Shown here: positions 22,255 through 34,068 of the stretch, piece after piece
Layout: the number at the start of each line of letters is the position of its first letter
Position numbering within the stretch: position 1 is the stretch's first letter
Source: Neoceratodus forsteri
Taxonomy: Eukaryota; Chordata; Ceratodontiformes; Ceratodontidae
Length of the DNA stretch: 64,000 nucleotides
Reading direction: 5' to 3'
Assembly (NCBI GenBank): GCA_016271365.2
Contig: CM057451.1
Span: forward strand, 369,851,501 to 369,915,500
The notes under the pieces: generated by a model
The model's input: only the letters and a program-made list of their open reading frames with translations
Told to the model about the DNA's origin: nothing
The model's database searches: none
Made by a program: the position numbers and the translations under genes

Positions 22255-22956
22255 GTGGTGAACCGGCTTCAAGGAGAGCTTCGGAGAACAAATCAGTGGT
22301 CAAGGGGTGCAAGGAATGACCGCAGTGAGGGTCCAAGAAACCCTAGCTCAAAATTCTTTGTGGCTAAATCGTCTGTCCGGGCCACTGCTGCTGTCCCTCT
22401 AGAATGGTCCGAGGTGGTAGGTCCCTCCATGGAGACAACAGTAAAGGTGAATGGAGTGTCTACCAGGGCTGTGCTTGACAGTGGCTCCCAAGTAACAATG
22501 ATGTTTTAAGACTGGTTTTGGAAGCACTTGCTTGATGTGCCCTTGCAGTCTTTGGAAGGACTGCACGTCTGGCAGTTGAGTGAAAAGGCATACCCCTATG
22601 CCGGGTATATCCGGATTTGGTTGTCTTTCCCTACTTCGTTGGCTGGGGTGGCAGAACAAGTAGAGATCTTAGCCTTAGTGTGTCTCCCTACCGGACTGTA
22701 TGATGGGGTTCCCCTACTAATTGGGACCAACGTTCATATGTTTGGAAGATTGGCCCAACTCTGCTACGAGAAACAGGGGCACCGAACCGGTAGGGCTCTG
22801 AGGATTCCTGCATTGATTAAGAGGAAATATGAGTCATGGCAGAATGTCGAGGAGGTGGATCGAGATGAATCAGTTGAAGCTGTATGGAAGAAGAATCCTG
22901 AGTCAATGATCCTGGCCCCCAACACTCAGTGTACTCTACAACGGGAGGTCCGTTAA
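22255..22956 (+). pseudogene. gypsy protease and linker, broken
   Basis: A retropepsin-like domain. The active-site triad is DSG (22477-22485) within AVLDSGSQVT, preceded by strands with VKVNGVSTR. A single in-frame TAA at 22507 interrupts it. The same frame resumes at once and reaches PLLIGTNV (about 22711), the second conserved strand of gypsy proteases. The enzyme would cut gag-pol as a dimer. The linker to RT (22957-23290) contains several stops. Confidence 0.8.
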
Positions 22957-23293
22957 TGGAAAGATGTCAAGAATAAGATACTCATGCTGGATGCAAAAGG
23001 CGATGGAAAATTGCCAGAAGGGTTGCTGGTTAAGCCCAGTATCTTACCCACTCATGCTCATGCCTATGCTCGACGGGTCATGGTCCAGGTCCACAATGTG
23101 TCAGATTGAGAAATTCGGGTGAACAGAGGCTGCACCCTAGCTACCATACACTGTGCAGACATTGCAGTGTTACCTAGTAACAAGCCCTCTGGAGTGACTG
23201 ACCGAGTGACACCCAACATTTGACTTTGGTGACTCCCTGTTGCCAGCAGAATGGAAGACTAGAATGAGCTAGTGACTTGCCCAGAGAGATAAG

Positions 23294-23519
23294 GTGTGTT
23301 CACTGAAGGAATGGGATATGGGATGTGTCCGAGGAGTGGAGCATCACATACGCCTGCATGATGAACGGCCATTCCGTGAGAGGTCTCAGCACCTAGCACG
23401 AGCAGATATACATGATGTAAGAAGACACCTGCAAGAGATGCTTGTAGCTGGTGTGATACAAGAATCCAGAAACCCTTATGCTTCCCCTATTGTGGTGGTG
23501 AGGAAAAAGAATGGGACAG
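23294..23519 (+). pseudogene. gypsy RT, first part (fingers), cut by L2 insertion
   Basis: Shows the standard start of gypsy RT: HHIRLHDERPFRERSQHL, then VIQESRNPYASPIVVVRKKN. The frame breaks exactly at the L2 3' end (23520) and continues at 27695. The short upstream part of this frame is out of register with the protease linker. Confidence 0.88.
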
Positions 23520-23661
23520 ACAAGGCAAGGCAAGGCAAATTTATTTAAAAGGCGCCCAATCCCAGAGGCTCTGGGCGCCTTACAAAAATTTAAAAGCATT
23601 TAACAAAATCATTCATACAGAAATAGAATAATAAATCACAAACTATAAGATAAATCATACT

Positions 23662-26600
23662 CTAAACATCAAATGCTTGTGAGAATAGTAATGTCTTCAG
23701 GTGAACCTTAAAGACATCTATAGTGGGGGCCTCTCTGACCGGAGCTGGTAATGAGTTCCATAGAACGGGAGCCGCAACACTGAAAGCTCTATCACCGGCT
23801 GATTTAAGCCTCATTCTAGGAACGGTCAGGAGGCTACCACTGGAGGATCGAAGAGGGCGAAAAGAGGGAGTAGGTGTCAGGAGGACTGACAGGTAACCAG
23901 GGCCCTGTCCGTGTAGGGCCTTAAAGGTGAGAAGACCCACCTTAAAGAGGATTCTCCACCTGACTGGCAGCCAGTGCAATTCGCGCAATACCGGTGTAAT
24001 ATGACAAAATTTTGGCTGCCCAGTCAGTAACCGGGCAGCTGCATTTTGCACCAGCTGCAGTCTGCGGAGAAGTCCCCCAGTGACCCTGAGATAGAGCGCA
24101 TTACAGTAGTCCAGCCTAGATGTGACTAAGGCATGTATCAAGGTAGGGAGGTCCAGAGGCAGAACAAGGGGCTTAATCCTGGCAATGTTTCTGAGATGGA
24201 AAAAACAGGTACGAACCACGGAAGCTATTTGAGCCTCCATGGACAGATTCCTGTCCAGAATCACTCCGAGGTTACGCACCCAAGAGGAGGCCTTCAATGA
24301 CACAGCTCCAAGAACAAGTCCAGTTGCTGAATCAGAGGCCATCCTATCATGAACTCTGTTCGACTCCACTACCAATACCTCCGTCTTGTTAGGGTACAGT
24401 CGCAACCAGCTGGAAGCCATCCAGTCATTTATCTCGGTCAGACAGATGTTTAGCACATCCACTGCGCTGGATGTTCCTGGGGAAAAGGACAAATATAGCT
24501 GAGTATCATCGGCATAGCAATGAAAACTCAAGCCATACGTCCTAATGATCCCCCCCAAGGGCAGCATGTACAGTGCGAACAACATTGGGGCCAGTACCGA
24601 ACCCTGAGGGACTCCACAGGGAAGGAGACAGGGTACAGATGAGAAATTACCCATCATAACCCCTTTGCCTCCTGTTGGTAAGAAAGGACTCAAACCAGTT
24701 GATGACAGTACCGGTGAGTCCACACAACTCCCTGAGGTGGACAAGCAACACACAATGGTCCACAGTGTCAAATGCTGAAGAGAGATCGAGGAGAACAAGA
24801 ATTGTCCTGTCTCCTCGATCTCTAGCCTGAGGAGATCATTCTGCACCGAACAAGCGCAGTTTCTGTGCTATGTCTGGCCGAAAAGCTGACTGGAAGGATC
24901 ATACATCTCGTGAGTCACGAGGTGCTCTTCCAATTGAAGCGATACCACCTTCTCCACCACTTTCCCCAAAAATGGGAGATTGGAGATAGGACGGTAATTT
25001 GCCATGATCTCCAGGTCCAAAGAAGGTTTCTTTAAAAGGGGTCTCACCAGAGCCTCCTTCAAGACATCCGGAAAGACTCCCTCAAATAAGGAACACCGTA
25101 CAATCATGGCAAACACCGGGCCAACAGAGTCAACGCATTTCATTAAGAAATGCGTTGGCATTGGGTCCAGTTCACAAAAGGTATGCTTCAAATTGACTGC
25201 CACCTCAATAACCTCACTCACTTCCACTGGTCTAAACTCCCCCCAACTCGGCGGAGTGCACTCAGAACACATTTGGCGACCACTGTCAGCTATAATATTG
25301 CTAGCTGAGGAAGCCTCCTGCCGGATCAAGGACACCCTGTCTGAGAAAAACCGAGCAAACTCCTCACAATCTTTGTTAGAAAAAACCCTCCCGGGCTGCA
25401 AGCAGACTGGATGAAGAAGTCTGTCTACAGTCCAGAAGAGTGAAGCTGGTCGGTTCTTCCCGGCAGCAATTTCCCTGGACAGGGGCACTGCCTTCTTACG
25501 GTTGATTGCCTCCTGATATGCACAATAGTGCATACGCAGGACCAGTTTGTCCACCTCCAAGCGGGACCTTCTCCAGCAGCGCTCTAGTCTCTGACTCATC
25601 TTCTTCATCTCCCTGAGGTCCCCATCAAACCATGGGGACCTCAGGTATGAAGTTCTGGGTCGTACACGGACAGGTGCGAGGGAGTTGATGGTGTCAGAGA
25701 GCACCTTATTATAGGTGTCAGCCCTGGCACCAACACCTCTGACACATGCAGCACCCACACTTGATAATTTAACTGCTGCCAGAAAACCCTCAAGGGTGAG
25801 ACCCTGCAAAGGGTGACAGCTAATCATCTCAGCAGGGGAAGGGCTTGTGGCGGGAGCCCCAAACGTGAACTTCACCGTGCAATGATTGGACCAAGAAACC
25901 CGATCAATCCTGAGATCAGTGATCTCAAGCCCCAGTGAGAACACCAGGTCCAATATGTGGCCATCCTGATGGGTGGGTGCAGCAACGACCTGCGTCAATC
26001 CTAAAGAGGACATAACCTGCAAGAAATCACTGCTGCATCTTTGATCTCTATCATCCACCCCAAACATTGAAATCCCCCAGAAAAACACATCTGGGGAATC
26101 CCAATGTTTCACCGGCGATGAACTCGGCAGACTCCTGCAGGAACTTCCCCATTGGGCCAGAAGGACGATAGATGAGGAAAATCCTGCAGCCCGTGTTGAG
26201 ACCACCGCGGATAGCCACACACTCAAAAGAACCTGGAGTTTCCACTGGGTGCACGGCGAAGGTCAGGCTGGATCTAAAGCAGATGGCTACACCGCCACCC
26301 CTGTGATTCACTCTGGGGCAGTGCACCACGGTATACCCGGGAGGGACCGCAGCCTCAAAAATGGGGCCTACATCGTCACCAACCCAGGTCTCCGTAATGC
26401 AAGCCAGATCGACCTATGAAATCAAGGCGGCAATAATTGCCATCTTGTTTCTGATCGATCTGGCATTGCACAGCACTGCTGTCAGAGGATTGGAGGGTGG
26501 TGCAGCCCCTCGGGTTACCTGACCACTCGGTCTGGTGGACTCCCTGGGAATGGGCAACAACCACGTCTGTCCTCTCCTAGATGCCTGTCGTAGCCCAGGG

Positions 26601-26860
26601 CGCCTCCTGGACCTAACAATCTGTATCCTATCATCACCCATACCCAGATCACCCCACTGCCAGTAATCAGCACGACCCCCCCACAATCCCTACTTCCCGA
26701 CAGCGTCTAGCCGTAGTATCAGACACAGGGAGAGGGATGGAGGGACGTAAATCATATAGCAGTGAATGGGTATAGGTAATTCTAGCCCCCATAGACCCTC
26801 CCACATAATCTCTGAGCATTCCAAACAAAGAACACAAACTACTAATTAGACACAAACTAA
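23662..26860 (-). pseudogene. L2 ORF2: APE endonuclease and RT, lightly broken
   Basis: Start of the protein near 26860-26780 (ITYTHSLLYDLRPS), then NARSIRNKMA (about 26440), RGGGVAICFRSS and FLGDFNV (about 26070). A frameshift at about 26060 leads to 24868-26226, with SLGLTQVVAAPTHQDG, HILDLVFS and a catalytic SDH changed to SNH (about 25885). RT fingers ANYRPISNLPFLGKVVEK are at about 24970. After two shifts near 24840 and 24660 come GVPQGSVLAPMLFALYMLPL, intact CYADDTQLY (about 24520), and a long C-terminal domain with SRLDYCNALY, NAAARLLTG and ELHWLPVRWRI. It is the most readable protein in the window but has frameshifts and the endonuclease change. Confidence 0.92.
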
Positions 26861-26869
26861 ATAACAGCA

Positions 26870-27694
26870 AAATAACTGCCTAACCTACTTAATCCAACAA
26901 AACTAATATATTAAAGCAAAAACTCCAATATTACATTCCTTACCACAAATAAATAGGTACAAATTAAAACTACTTAACTTAACACACATTAAAATCAAGT
27001 CACTGACCAACCCATTTCCCTTCTACAGTAGAAGCAAATTTTTCAGTGCGAGTAAATACGCACCACTCACTGCGTTCGGCCTTCACAGCGAGAGCTTCAC
27101 TTTTATAGCAGCAATGTCCCCGCCCCTTCAGCAACAGTCCCAGCTCCCCCTCGCTCACATCTCCAGCCAGATGGAAACAGTAGACAACGCACAGTCTCCC
27201 AAACCGTGCGGGTCACCACCAGAGGGCAAACGGGCAGTTCGCCCATGAGCAGGGGAGCGGTAAACACCAAGATGGTCCAGGTGCAGGCAAAGAGCAGGCA
27301 GCAGGTAAAAACAGAACGCTAGTCCAGACATTCAGCCGCTTACGAGCGGCGTTGCAGAGGCTAGCTAAGTCCCACCAAGCAGAACAGCCGCTTGCAAGCG
27401 GTGCTTCACTTTTATAGCAGCAATGTCCCCGCCCCTTCAGCAACAGTCCCAGCTCCCCCTCACTCACACATCCAGCCAGATGGAAACAGTAGACAACGCA
27501 CAGTCTCCCACACCGTGCAGGTCACCACCAGAGGGCAAACGGGCAGTTCGCCGGTGAGCAGGGGAGCGGTAAACACCAAGATGGTCCAGGTGCAGGCAAA
27601 GAGCAGGCAGCAGGTAAAAACAGAACGGCAGTCCAGACATTCAGCCGCTTACGAGCAGAGTTGCAGAGGCTAGCTAAGTCCCACCAAGCAGAAC
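26870..27694 (-). promoter_or_regulatory. L2 5' UTR with two 309-bp monomers
   Basis: Units 27095-27403 and 27404-27694 are nearly identical head-to-tail copies. Each holds the word CTTCACTTTTATAGCAGC and, near its far end, a GCCGCT...AGCGGC type palindrome (CCGCTTGCAAGCGG at 27388-27401 is perfect). The outer unit ends at the insertion boundary, so this is the extreme 5' end of the L2. A promoter role is inferred from position and the mouse L1 parallel. Confidence 0.8.
27095..27694 (-). repeat. 309-bp tandem duplication (L2 monomers)
   Basis: Two consecutive copies with a start-to-start distance of 309 bp. The outer copy is about 291 bp, cut at the element end. Differences are a handful of substitutions and small indels. 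Confidence 0.93.
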
Positions 27695-29312
27695 AGTAAG
27701 CATGTGTGTGGACTACAGGACCCTTAACAGGCGAACCATCCCCGATCAGTACACCATGCTCCGTATTCAGGATGTTTTGGACTGTCTGAATGGAAGCAAG
27801 TGGTTCTCGGTGTTGGATCTCCGCAGTGGGTACTATCAGATCCCCATGGCCCCAGAAGACCATGAGAAAGCAGTCTTCATCTGTTCACTTGGGTTCTATG
27901 AGTTTGTGAGAATGCCCCAGGGGATCTCTGGTGCCCCAGCCACTTTTCAGCGACTGATAGAGCATGCAGTAGGGGACATGAACTTGTTGGAGTGCCTGGT
28001 ATACTTAGACGATGTTATTGTGTTTGGAAGTTCATTGGAGGAGCATGAGAGCAGACTTTTTAAAGTGTTGGATCGACTGGAAGATTTTGGCCTTAAGCTG
28101 TCCTTCGACAAATGCCAGTTCTGTCAGACATCAGTAAAGTATGTGGGGCACATAGTGTCCACCGAGGGGATAGTGACGGATCCTAGCAAAGTTGAGGCTT
28201 TGACCACCTGGCCCCAGCCACAAAATCTAAAAGAGTTACAATGCTTCCTAGGATTTTGTGGTTATTACCGGTGGTTCATAAAGGACTACTCAAGAGTGAT
28301 TCGCCCACTGCCGAATCTTACCCAGGGTTACCCTCCCACGAACAAAAAGTACAAGAGAGTGGCCTCCACTGAATCAGAGAAAGTGTACTTCCACCCTGGT
28401 GAACTTTTTGGGTCTCGATGGACACCCAACTACGAGGCTGCTTTCCACAAAATCATATATCAGCTCACCCATGCTCCCATCCTCACCTGTGCTGATTCTG
28501 CTAAACCCTATGTGTTACACACCGATGCTAGCCTACAAGGTTTGGGAGCTGTGTTATATAAGGAGCACGAGAACAGCCTGAGACCAACCAATGGCCTTCG
28601 CCAGTAGGAGTCTGACTCCATCAGAAAAAACTATCCTGTACATAAATTGGAGTTCTTGGCATTGAAGTGGGCCATTGTCAACCAATTTCATGACTTTGTA
28701 TGGAGCAAAGATGCTGGTAAAGACAGATAATAATCCACTGACCTATGTGCAGACTTCAGCTAAATTGAATGCTACCAGGCATCGGTGGATTTCTGCGCTG
28801 TCTACTTATGATTATGCTGTTGAATACAGATCAGACCTGAATCACATAGATGCTGATGTCCTCTCCCAGAGATCTAGGTCCAGAGGTGACTGGGTTAGGT
28901 TGTCCAAGCCTGGCATTCGAGCACTGTGCCAAAAGTTTGACAAAGATGAATCGATGTCCACGGACCCAGTGGACTGCTTGGTGGACTGCCTGGGTCCCTC
29001 GGACACGTGCATACCAGCTGCATACTGTCACTTCTCTGCACTAGATATTAGCGCATTACCTCAGTTTGATAATGACAGCCTTCAGCGAGCGCAATCTCGA
29101 GACCCTATGATCGGATTAGCCCTCGAAGCCCTCTACGCAGGGAAAGATGTGTCCAAGTTGTGCTCCTCTGATTTGAGAACTGCATTATTGTACAGAAAAG
29201 GCCCTAAATTGAAGCTAATAAATCAGTTGCTGTACAGAGAGACTGTAGATAGGGAGGGTCAAGTAGACAAGCAACAATTGGTCTTGCCCACAGTTTCAGA
29301 GACTTGGTGCTG
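27695..29312 (+). pseudogene. gypsy RT (palm/thumb) and RNase H, broken
   Basis: RT resumes with VDYRTLN and goes on through FSVLDLRSGYYQI, MPQGISGAPATFQRL, YLDD at 28002-28013, LSFDKCQF and FLGFCGYYRWFIKDYS. RNase H follows with HTDAS (about 28521), KLEFLALKWA (about 28645), TDNNPLTYV (28725) and HIDADVLSQ (about 28842), so the D-E-D-D residues are all visible. A TAG at 28606 and a frame change near 28700 interrupt RNase H. After it comes the tether to integrase, to about 29312. Confidence 0.92.
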
Positions 29313-30398
29313 AGGTCCCTACACAACCACATGGGCCACCTTGGCATTGACAGAACCCTTGACTTGGTGCAGTTCCGATTCTAATGGCCTAAGATGGGGC
29401 CGATGTTGAACATCATGTATGGACTTGCAGCCGCTGCCTACAGAGAAAGACCATGCCCCAGAGGGCCGCCCCCCCCCCCTTGTTATCATCATTACCAGCA
29501 CACACATGGAGCTAGTTTGTATCAACTTTCCAAGTTTGGAGACTGATCAGTGGAATATCAGTAACGTGTTGCTGGTCACTGATCATTTTACCAGGTATGC
29601 CCAAGCATTCCCCACCAAAGACCAAAAGACATCCACCGTGGCCAAGGTGCTGATAGAGAATTTCTTTGTTCACTATGGGGCCCCCAAAGAATTCATTCTG
29701 ACCAAGGCAGAGACTTTGATAGTCACTTAATCAAGGAAATGCTCTCTCTATGGGGGGTGCAGAAGTCAAGAACCACCCCTTATCATCCGCAGGGAGACCC
29801 ACAGCCCGAACGCTTTAATCACACCCTGCTTGACATGCTGGGCACTCTCCACCCGAAAGACAAGCCAAAATGGAGCCATCAAATCAGCACCTTGGTGCAC
29901 GCCTATAATTGTACAAAAAATTATGCTACCGGGTTTTCTCCCTATCGCCTCATATTTTGGAGAGAGGCTTGGTTACCAGTGGACGTTTGTTTTGGGGTTT
30001 CTCCTGAGGGGGTCAGAGCTGAGAATTACCTGCAGTATGTGCAAAAACTAAAAGTTCAATTGAACCATGCATACCAACTAGCTCAGACAATGGCTGCAAA
30101 GAGAAACTTAGCTAATAAAGAAAGATATGATAGAAAAGTAAAGGCCCAAGAGCTTCAAGCTGGAGACCATGTATTGCGAAGAAATTTGGAATTGCATGGC
30201 AAACACAAAATTGCTGATCCGTGGCACCATCTTCCCCACATAGTAGTAGGCAAATTGAATGATTTACCTGGGTACAAAGTGCAACCTGAAAACAACTCAA
30301 AAGATGTCAAGACCATGCACCGTAACCATTTGTTGCCCATTGGCCAAATCATGATTGAAACTGAGCCCCCAGAGGTTCATAGAGTCACAGATTCATAG
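29313..30398 (+). pseudogene. gypsy integrase, broken
   Basis: The zinc-binding N-domain is partly visible near 29320-29430 (LHNHMGHLGIDRTLDL, then a shift). In the catalytic core, MELVCINF (29506) has Asn where the first DDE aspartate is expected, VTDHFTRYAQAFPTKD follows, and the second aspartate (in DQGRDF) is only reached by a frame change at about 29700. The last frame (29739-30398) has TTPYHPQGDPQPERFN with the catalytic Glu, then the C-terminal barrel (AGDHVLRRN, HRNHLLPI). No chromodomain is seen. It would insert the cDNA but cannot act in this state. Confidence 0.9.
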
Positions 30399-30968
30399 AA
30401 GTGTGACGGCAGAAAAGGACCAAACTAGGCCCCCCAAGTCTGCCCATTTGCCCAGCTATCTGCTTGGACCTGTGCCTCCCCCCTTTAACACTCCCATGTG
30501 GTTGTCCTATGCCCTTTTGAATCCCTTCACTGTTTCCTCTCCAACGACTGCTTCTGGGAGTCTGTTCCACTTTTCTACTACTCTCTCTGAGTAATAGTAT
30601 TTTCTAATGTTACCCCTGAACTGTCCTTCTTCCACCTGCAGGCCATGCCCCCTCATTCTCTGACTTCCTTTCATCTTGAAGATGCTCCCCCCAGCACCCT
30701 GTTTATACCCTTAAGGTACTTGAAGGTCTTGATCATGTCCCACCCCTCTCCCTCCTCTGCTCCAGGGAGTACATGTTCAAATCTCTCAACCTTTCATCAT
30801 AGGATAGGTGGCTTAACCCTTTTATCATTTTTGTCGCTGTCCTCTGAACCCTCTCTATCCTCCCCACATCCTTCCTAAGGTATGGCCTCCAGAACTGGAC
30901 TCCGTACTCCACGTGTGGTCTAACCAAATGGGTGTACAAGGGTACTATGACCTCCCTATTCCTACTGG
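30376..30968 (-). mobile_element. CR1 LINE 3' fragment (C2)
   Basis: The minus-strand CR1 tail starts at 30376 (plus strand CATAGAGTCACAGATTCATA, octamer-like). The frame 30733-31008 encodes the RT C-terminus: VPLYTHLVRPHVEYGVQFW and VQRTATKMIKG. It is 5'-truncated at 30968. It removed or displaced the 3' end of the gypsy element. Confidence 0.88.
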
Positions 30969-30971
30969 CCG

Positions 30972-31056
30972 TCACTGAACCTAGGCCCCTTAACCTGCTA
31001 CTAGCCAAGCAGGCAGGGGTAGTAGCCCTTGGGATAGCACCACCTAGGGGTTACAT
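30972..31056 (+). repeat. 85-bp block, copy 2 (gypsy-leader sequence)
   Basis: Copy of 20510-20594 at about 94% identity with no indels. It lies between the 5' end of CR1 C2 and the start of a LINE-A fragment. It could be a remnant of the missing 3' LTR if the leader block actually belongs to the LTR. Confidence 0.88.
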
Positions 31057-33330
31057 AGGGTCAAATGCTCCCACAACCCTTGGATTACTTCAGACTTCAT
31101 TGCTTTGTGCAAATCCTGGGACCAAGCTTGGGGATGTTATAAATCCTCCCATACCCTGTCAGTCCTCCTAACCGACAGGACACACCGAAATTCCTGCACA
31201 AAGGCAGTCTGCACTGAAAAGGCCTGCTATTTTAAGTCAAATCTCCAGTCCAACCTAAACTATCTGTCAAACTTATGGAAGACTATTCACTCCCTATTTA
31301 ATCCCCCAGCCCAGTCCACCTCCCCATCCTCCTGCTAGATGGCTTACTGATCTCTGCCACCCCCATCCATTGCTGCTCATTTCAACAGCTTCTTCACCAC
31401 CTGTGTACTGCACTCTACTTTTTCTGATTGATCCCCCTGTGCCCAACTGTTTCTCCCCCACCCTGCTCTCCTGAAGGTTACCATTTCCCCCCTGTTTCAC
31501 CTCAGCAAGTCTTCCTTGCCCTAATGTCTCTCAACCTTTCTAAGTCCAGCCCTGACAAGCTGGACCATAAACGTCTATGCATCTTGGCATCAGTCATTAC
31601 GTCCCTGCTCGCTCATCTTCTCCCTCAGTGCTGTCCCTCAAGCCTGGAAAGTTGCTAAGGTTCTTCCACTGAACAAAGGGGGTGACCCCTCTTCCCCTGG
31701 CAACTTCCATCTGATCTCCATCCTCCCATCTTTTGCAAAGCTCCAGGAGAATATTGTATATTCCAGTCTTGCTGATTTCTTCTACTCCTTTAATTTCCTC
31801 TCGCCTTTCCAGTCTGACTTTAGGAAAAACTACTTTACTGTCTCTTCACTACTGTGTGTAACTGACTCTATCCCTAGGGGATACATAACCACAGTCATAT
31901 TCATTGATCTGGCCAAAGCCTTTGATTCGGAGTCCCACCCTCTCCTCCTGGACAAGCAGAGCTAGCATCTCAGCATCCAATGTGAGCTGGTTCTGTTCAT
32001 ACTCTACCTCATGGGGTATCATCAGAGTATTCGGGGTGGTGGCATCCAGTCCCCTCTCCCCATTCTAGCAGGGGTCCATCAGCACTCCATCCTAGGTCTG
32101 TTCCTGTTCTCCATCTTTCTAAATGATCTCCCATCAGCCTGGGCATCTTTGCATATCCACATGCATGCGGATGACACAGTCATTTACAACTTTGGCCCAT
32201 CGGTTTCAGTAGTGGAAACTGCATCCCAAAAAAGATTTTCACAACATGCTGCACTGGTTCCATGCCAACCAGCTCAGGATCAACTCCAAGAAAACTGTGT
32301 CTATGGCCTTTGACACCAGTCAGAAATTGGCTAGGCTCTCACCCTTCCATGTTTTCTCTACACTCAATGGCACTCCCCTTGAGGTTGATAGTAAACGTGG
32401 CTTCACTACCCACATGGATGCCATCCATGCTAAACCTCACCCCAGTCTTGGTGCCTTGTACAACAACAAGGACTGTCTCTCACCCCAGGTTTGACGGGAG
32501 ATGGTTACCAAAATGGTTCTCCCAATTTTTGACTACGCAGATGTGGTCTATGGTACCATCCCCTCCTCTTCCCCAGCCACATTGGACACCATCTATAATG
32601 CCTTCTGTCACTTTGCTGCCAACTCTCCTCCCCATGCACATCACTGTCCCTCTACTTCTCCCTTTTAATTTTCCCACTACCCTCAGGTTGCCATCTCCAC
32701 TCAGCCTCCTTTATCACTAAATACTGGTTTGGATCCCTTTCCTCCTACCTTTCCTCACTTCTTTCCACTGTCCTATCCTCTTACTCACTGTACTCCAGGG
32801 ATTCCCACACTTTCTCCATTCCTCATCCTCGCTCCTGTGCTGGGAAAGCAGCCTTCTCCTACCATCTCTTTGGAACCTGTTGCCCTCCTCACTCTGATTC
32901 CTGTCCTCACTCCCTGCCTTTATACACTTAAGGCTTACTCCTGCTTCCCTTGCACCTGTCACTCCCTCTCTTGACCTATCATGACTTCTTTCTCCCACTT
33001 CTACCAACCTCCCACTTTGAGCTCCCGATACTGGTGCAATCAGTGCTCTCACCCTTGGCCTCTTCTCCATATCCTTAGCACTGTTGACCCCACCTCATGC
33101 ATGGCACACTTGCAGCTTTCTTGCACATTTTGTACATAGTGTTTTGTGAACTCAGCTCAACTTATCATATCTTGTACCCTTGATGCCATTCTGTTTATTG
33201 TATTAACCATGTTCTGTTGTTTGTAGCTATTACCTTTTCTGTACTCCCTCCCCTGGGTTGCACCTGGAAATGAGCCTTGGCATAGTGTGCCTTTCCCAGT
33301 TACCAATTTGAAATAAAATAAATAAATACA
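31057..33330 (+). mobile_element. LINE-A, 5'-truncated (A4), with broken RT
   Basis: Begins in the endonuclease-RT linker (PWITSDFIALCKSWDQ in shifted frames). RT blocks: FIDLAKAFDSESH (about 31901), a GVPQGS motif decayed to GVHQHS (about 32068), the catalytic box as HADD (about 32166, Y to H), then the C-terminal domain (GTPLEV, AIHAKPHPSLGALY). Stops and shifts are frequent. The 3' end is GAAATAAAATAAATAAATA at 33311-33330, directly followed by CR1 C3. Confidence 0.85.
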
Positions 33331-34068
33331 ATGCATCTAGTGTTGCAACTCATTTGGGAGGGAGCAATTTTGGACCTAGTACTCTCAAATGGGGATGGAG
33401 AGAGGATCACAGATTTAGAAGTGAGTAGCCATCTGGGAACAAGCGACCACCACACAGTGTGGCTCATGATAAACATAACTGTGGAGTCAAAACATACAAA
33501 AGCAAGGGTACTGGACTTTAGAAGGGCTGACTTTGGCAAAATGGGGGCATGCCTAAGGAATGCATGACTTGCGAATGGGCAGGAAGGAGGGGTGGAAGAA
33601 CAACTGGGAAAAATCAGAACTGCCATCACAGAGGCAACATGCCTTTATGTGAAACGATTAAAGAAAATAAAACGAAGTGAAAAAACACTATGGTTCTCAA
33701 AAGAGGTGGCAAGGAAGGTTAGGGAGAAAAAGATAGCATTCAGGAAGTATAAGGAATCACAGAAGGAGCAGGACAGAGAACTGAATCAGTTAAAGCAGAG
33801 GGAAGCGGGGAAAGCAGTCAGGATAGCGAAGGCCCAAACTGAGGAAAAGATAGTCAGCTCGGGGGATAAAACCTTTTATAGATACATTAAGTAGCGCAGA
33901 AAGACCAGGGGAGGGATAGTGAGGCTTAATAAAGGGGAAGGAAGGTTGGCAGAGAGTGACAGTGGAAAAGCAGAGATGCTGAATGAATACTTTTGCTCAG
34001 TATTCACAAAAGAAGAAGAGGGGGAGGTACCTAAACCAAACAATAGAAGCAATCTGGCAGGGGTGTCA

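Larger units (their letters stand above)
23520..27694 (-). mobile_element. L2 LINE, nearly full length, inserted in gypsy RT (L2a)
   Basis: A minus-strand L2-clade LINE of about 4.17 kb. Its 3' end is the typical L2 hairpin (GGCGCC...CTCTGG on the minus strand) followed by a (TTGCC)n tail seen on the plus strand as AAGGCAAGGCAAGG. Order from the 5' end: two 309-bp tandem monomers, a short 5' UTR, endonuclease, RT, 3' UTR. ACAG occurs at both junctions as a possible short target duplication, and the interrupted gypsy frame joins when the L2 is skipped. Confidence 0.92.
20660..30398 (+). mobile_element. Ty3/gypsy-like LTR retrotransposon body, split by an L2
   Basis: Coding order gag, protease, RT, RNase H, integrase is that of Ty3/gypsy elements; no env is seen. 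The body is interrupted at 23520-27694 by a minus-strand L2. The two RT halves rejoin cleanly when the insert is ignored, with ACAG at both edges. The 3' end is overwritten by a CR1 (30376-30968), and no LTR pair was found. Many stops and a few indels show long decay. Confidence 0.9.

Noticed and set aside
30400..31060. 3' LTR of the gypsy element
   Set aside because: Apart from the 85-bp block, everything here is CR1. No long match to 18.3-20.6 kb was found by eye; an alignment of the two regions would settle it.
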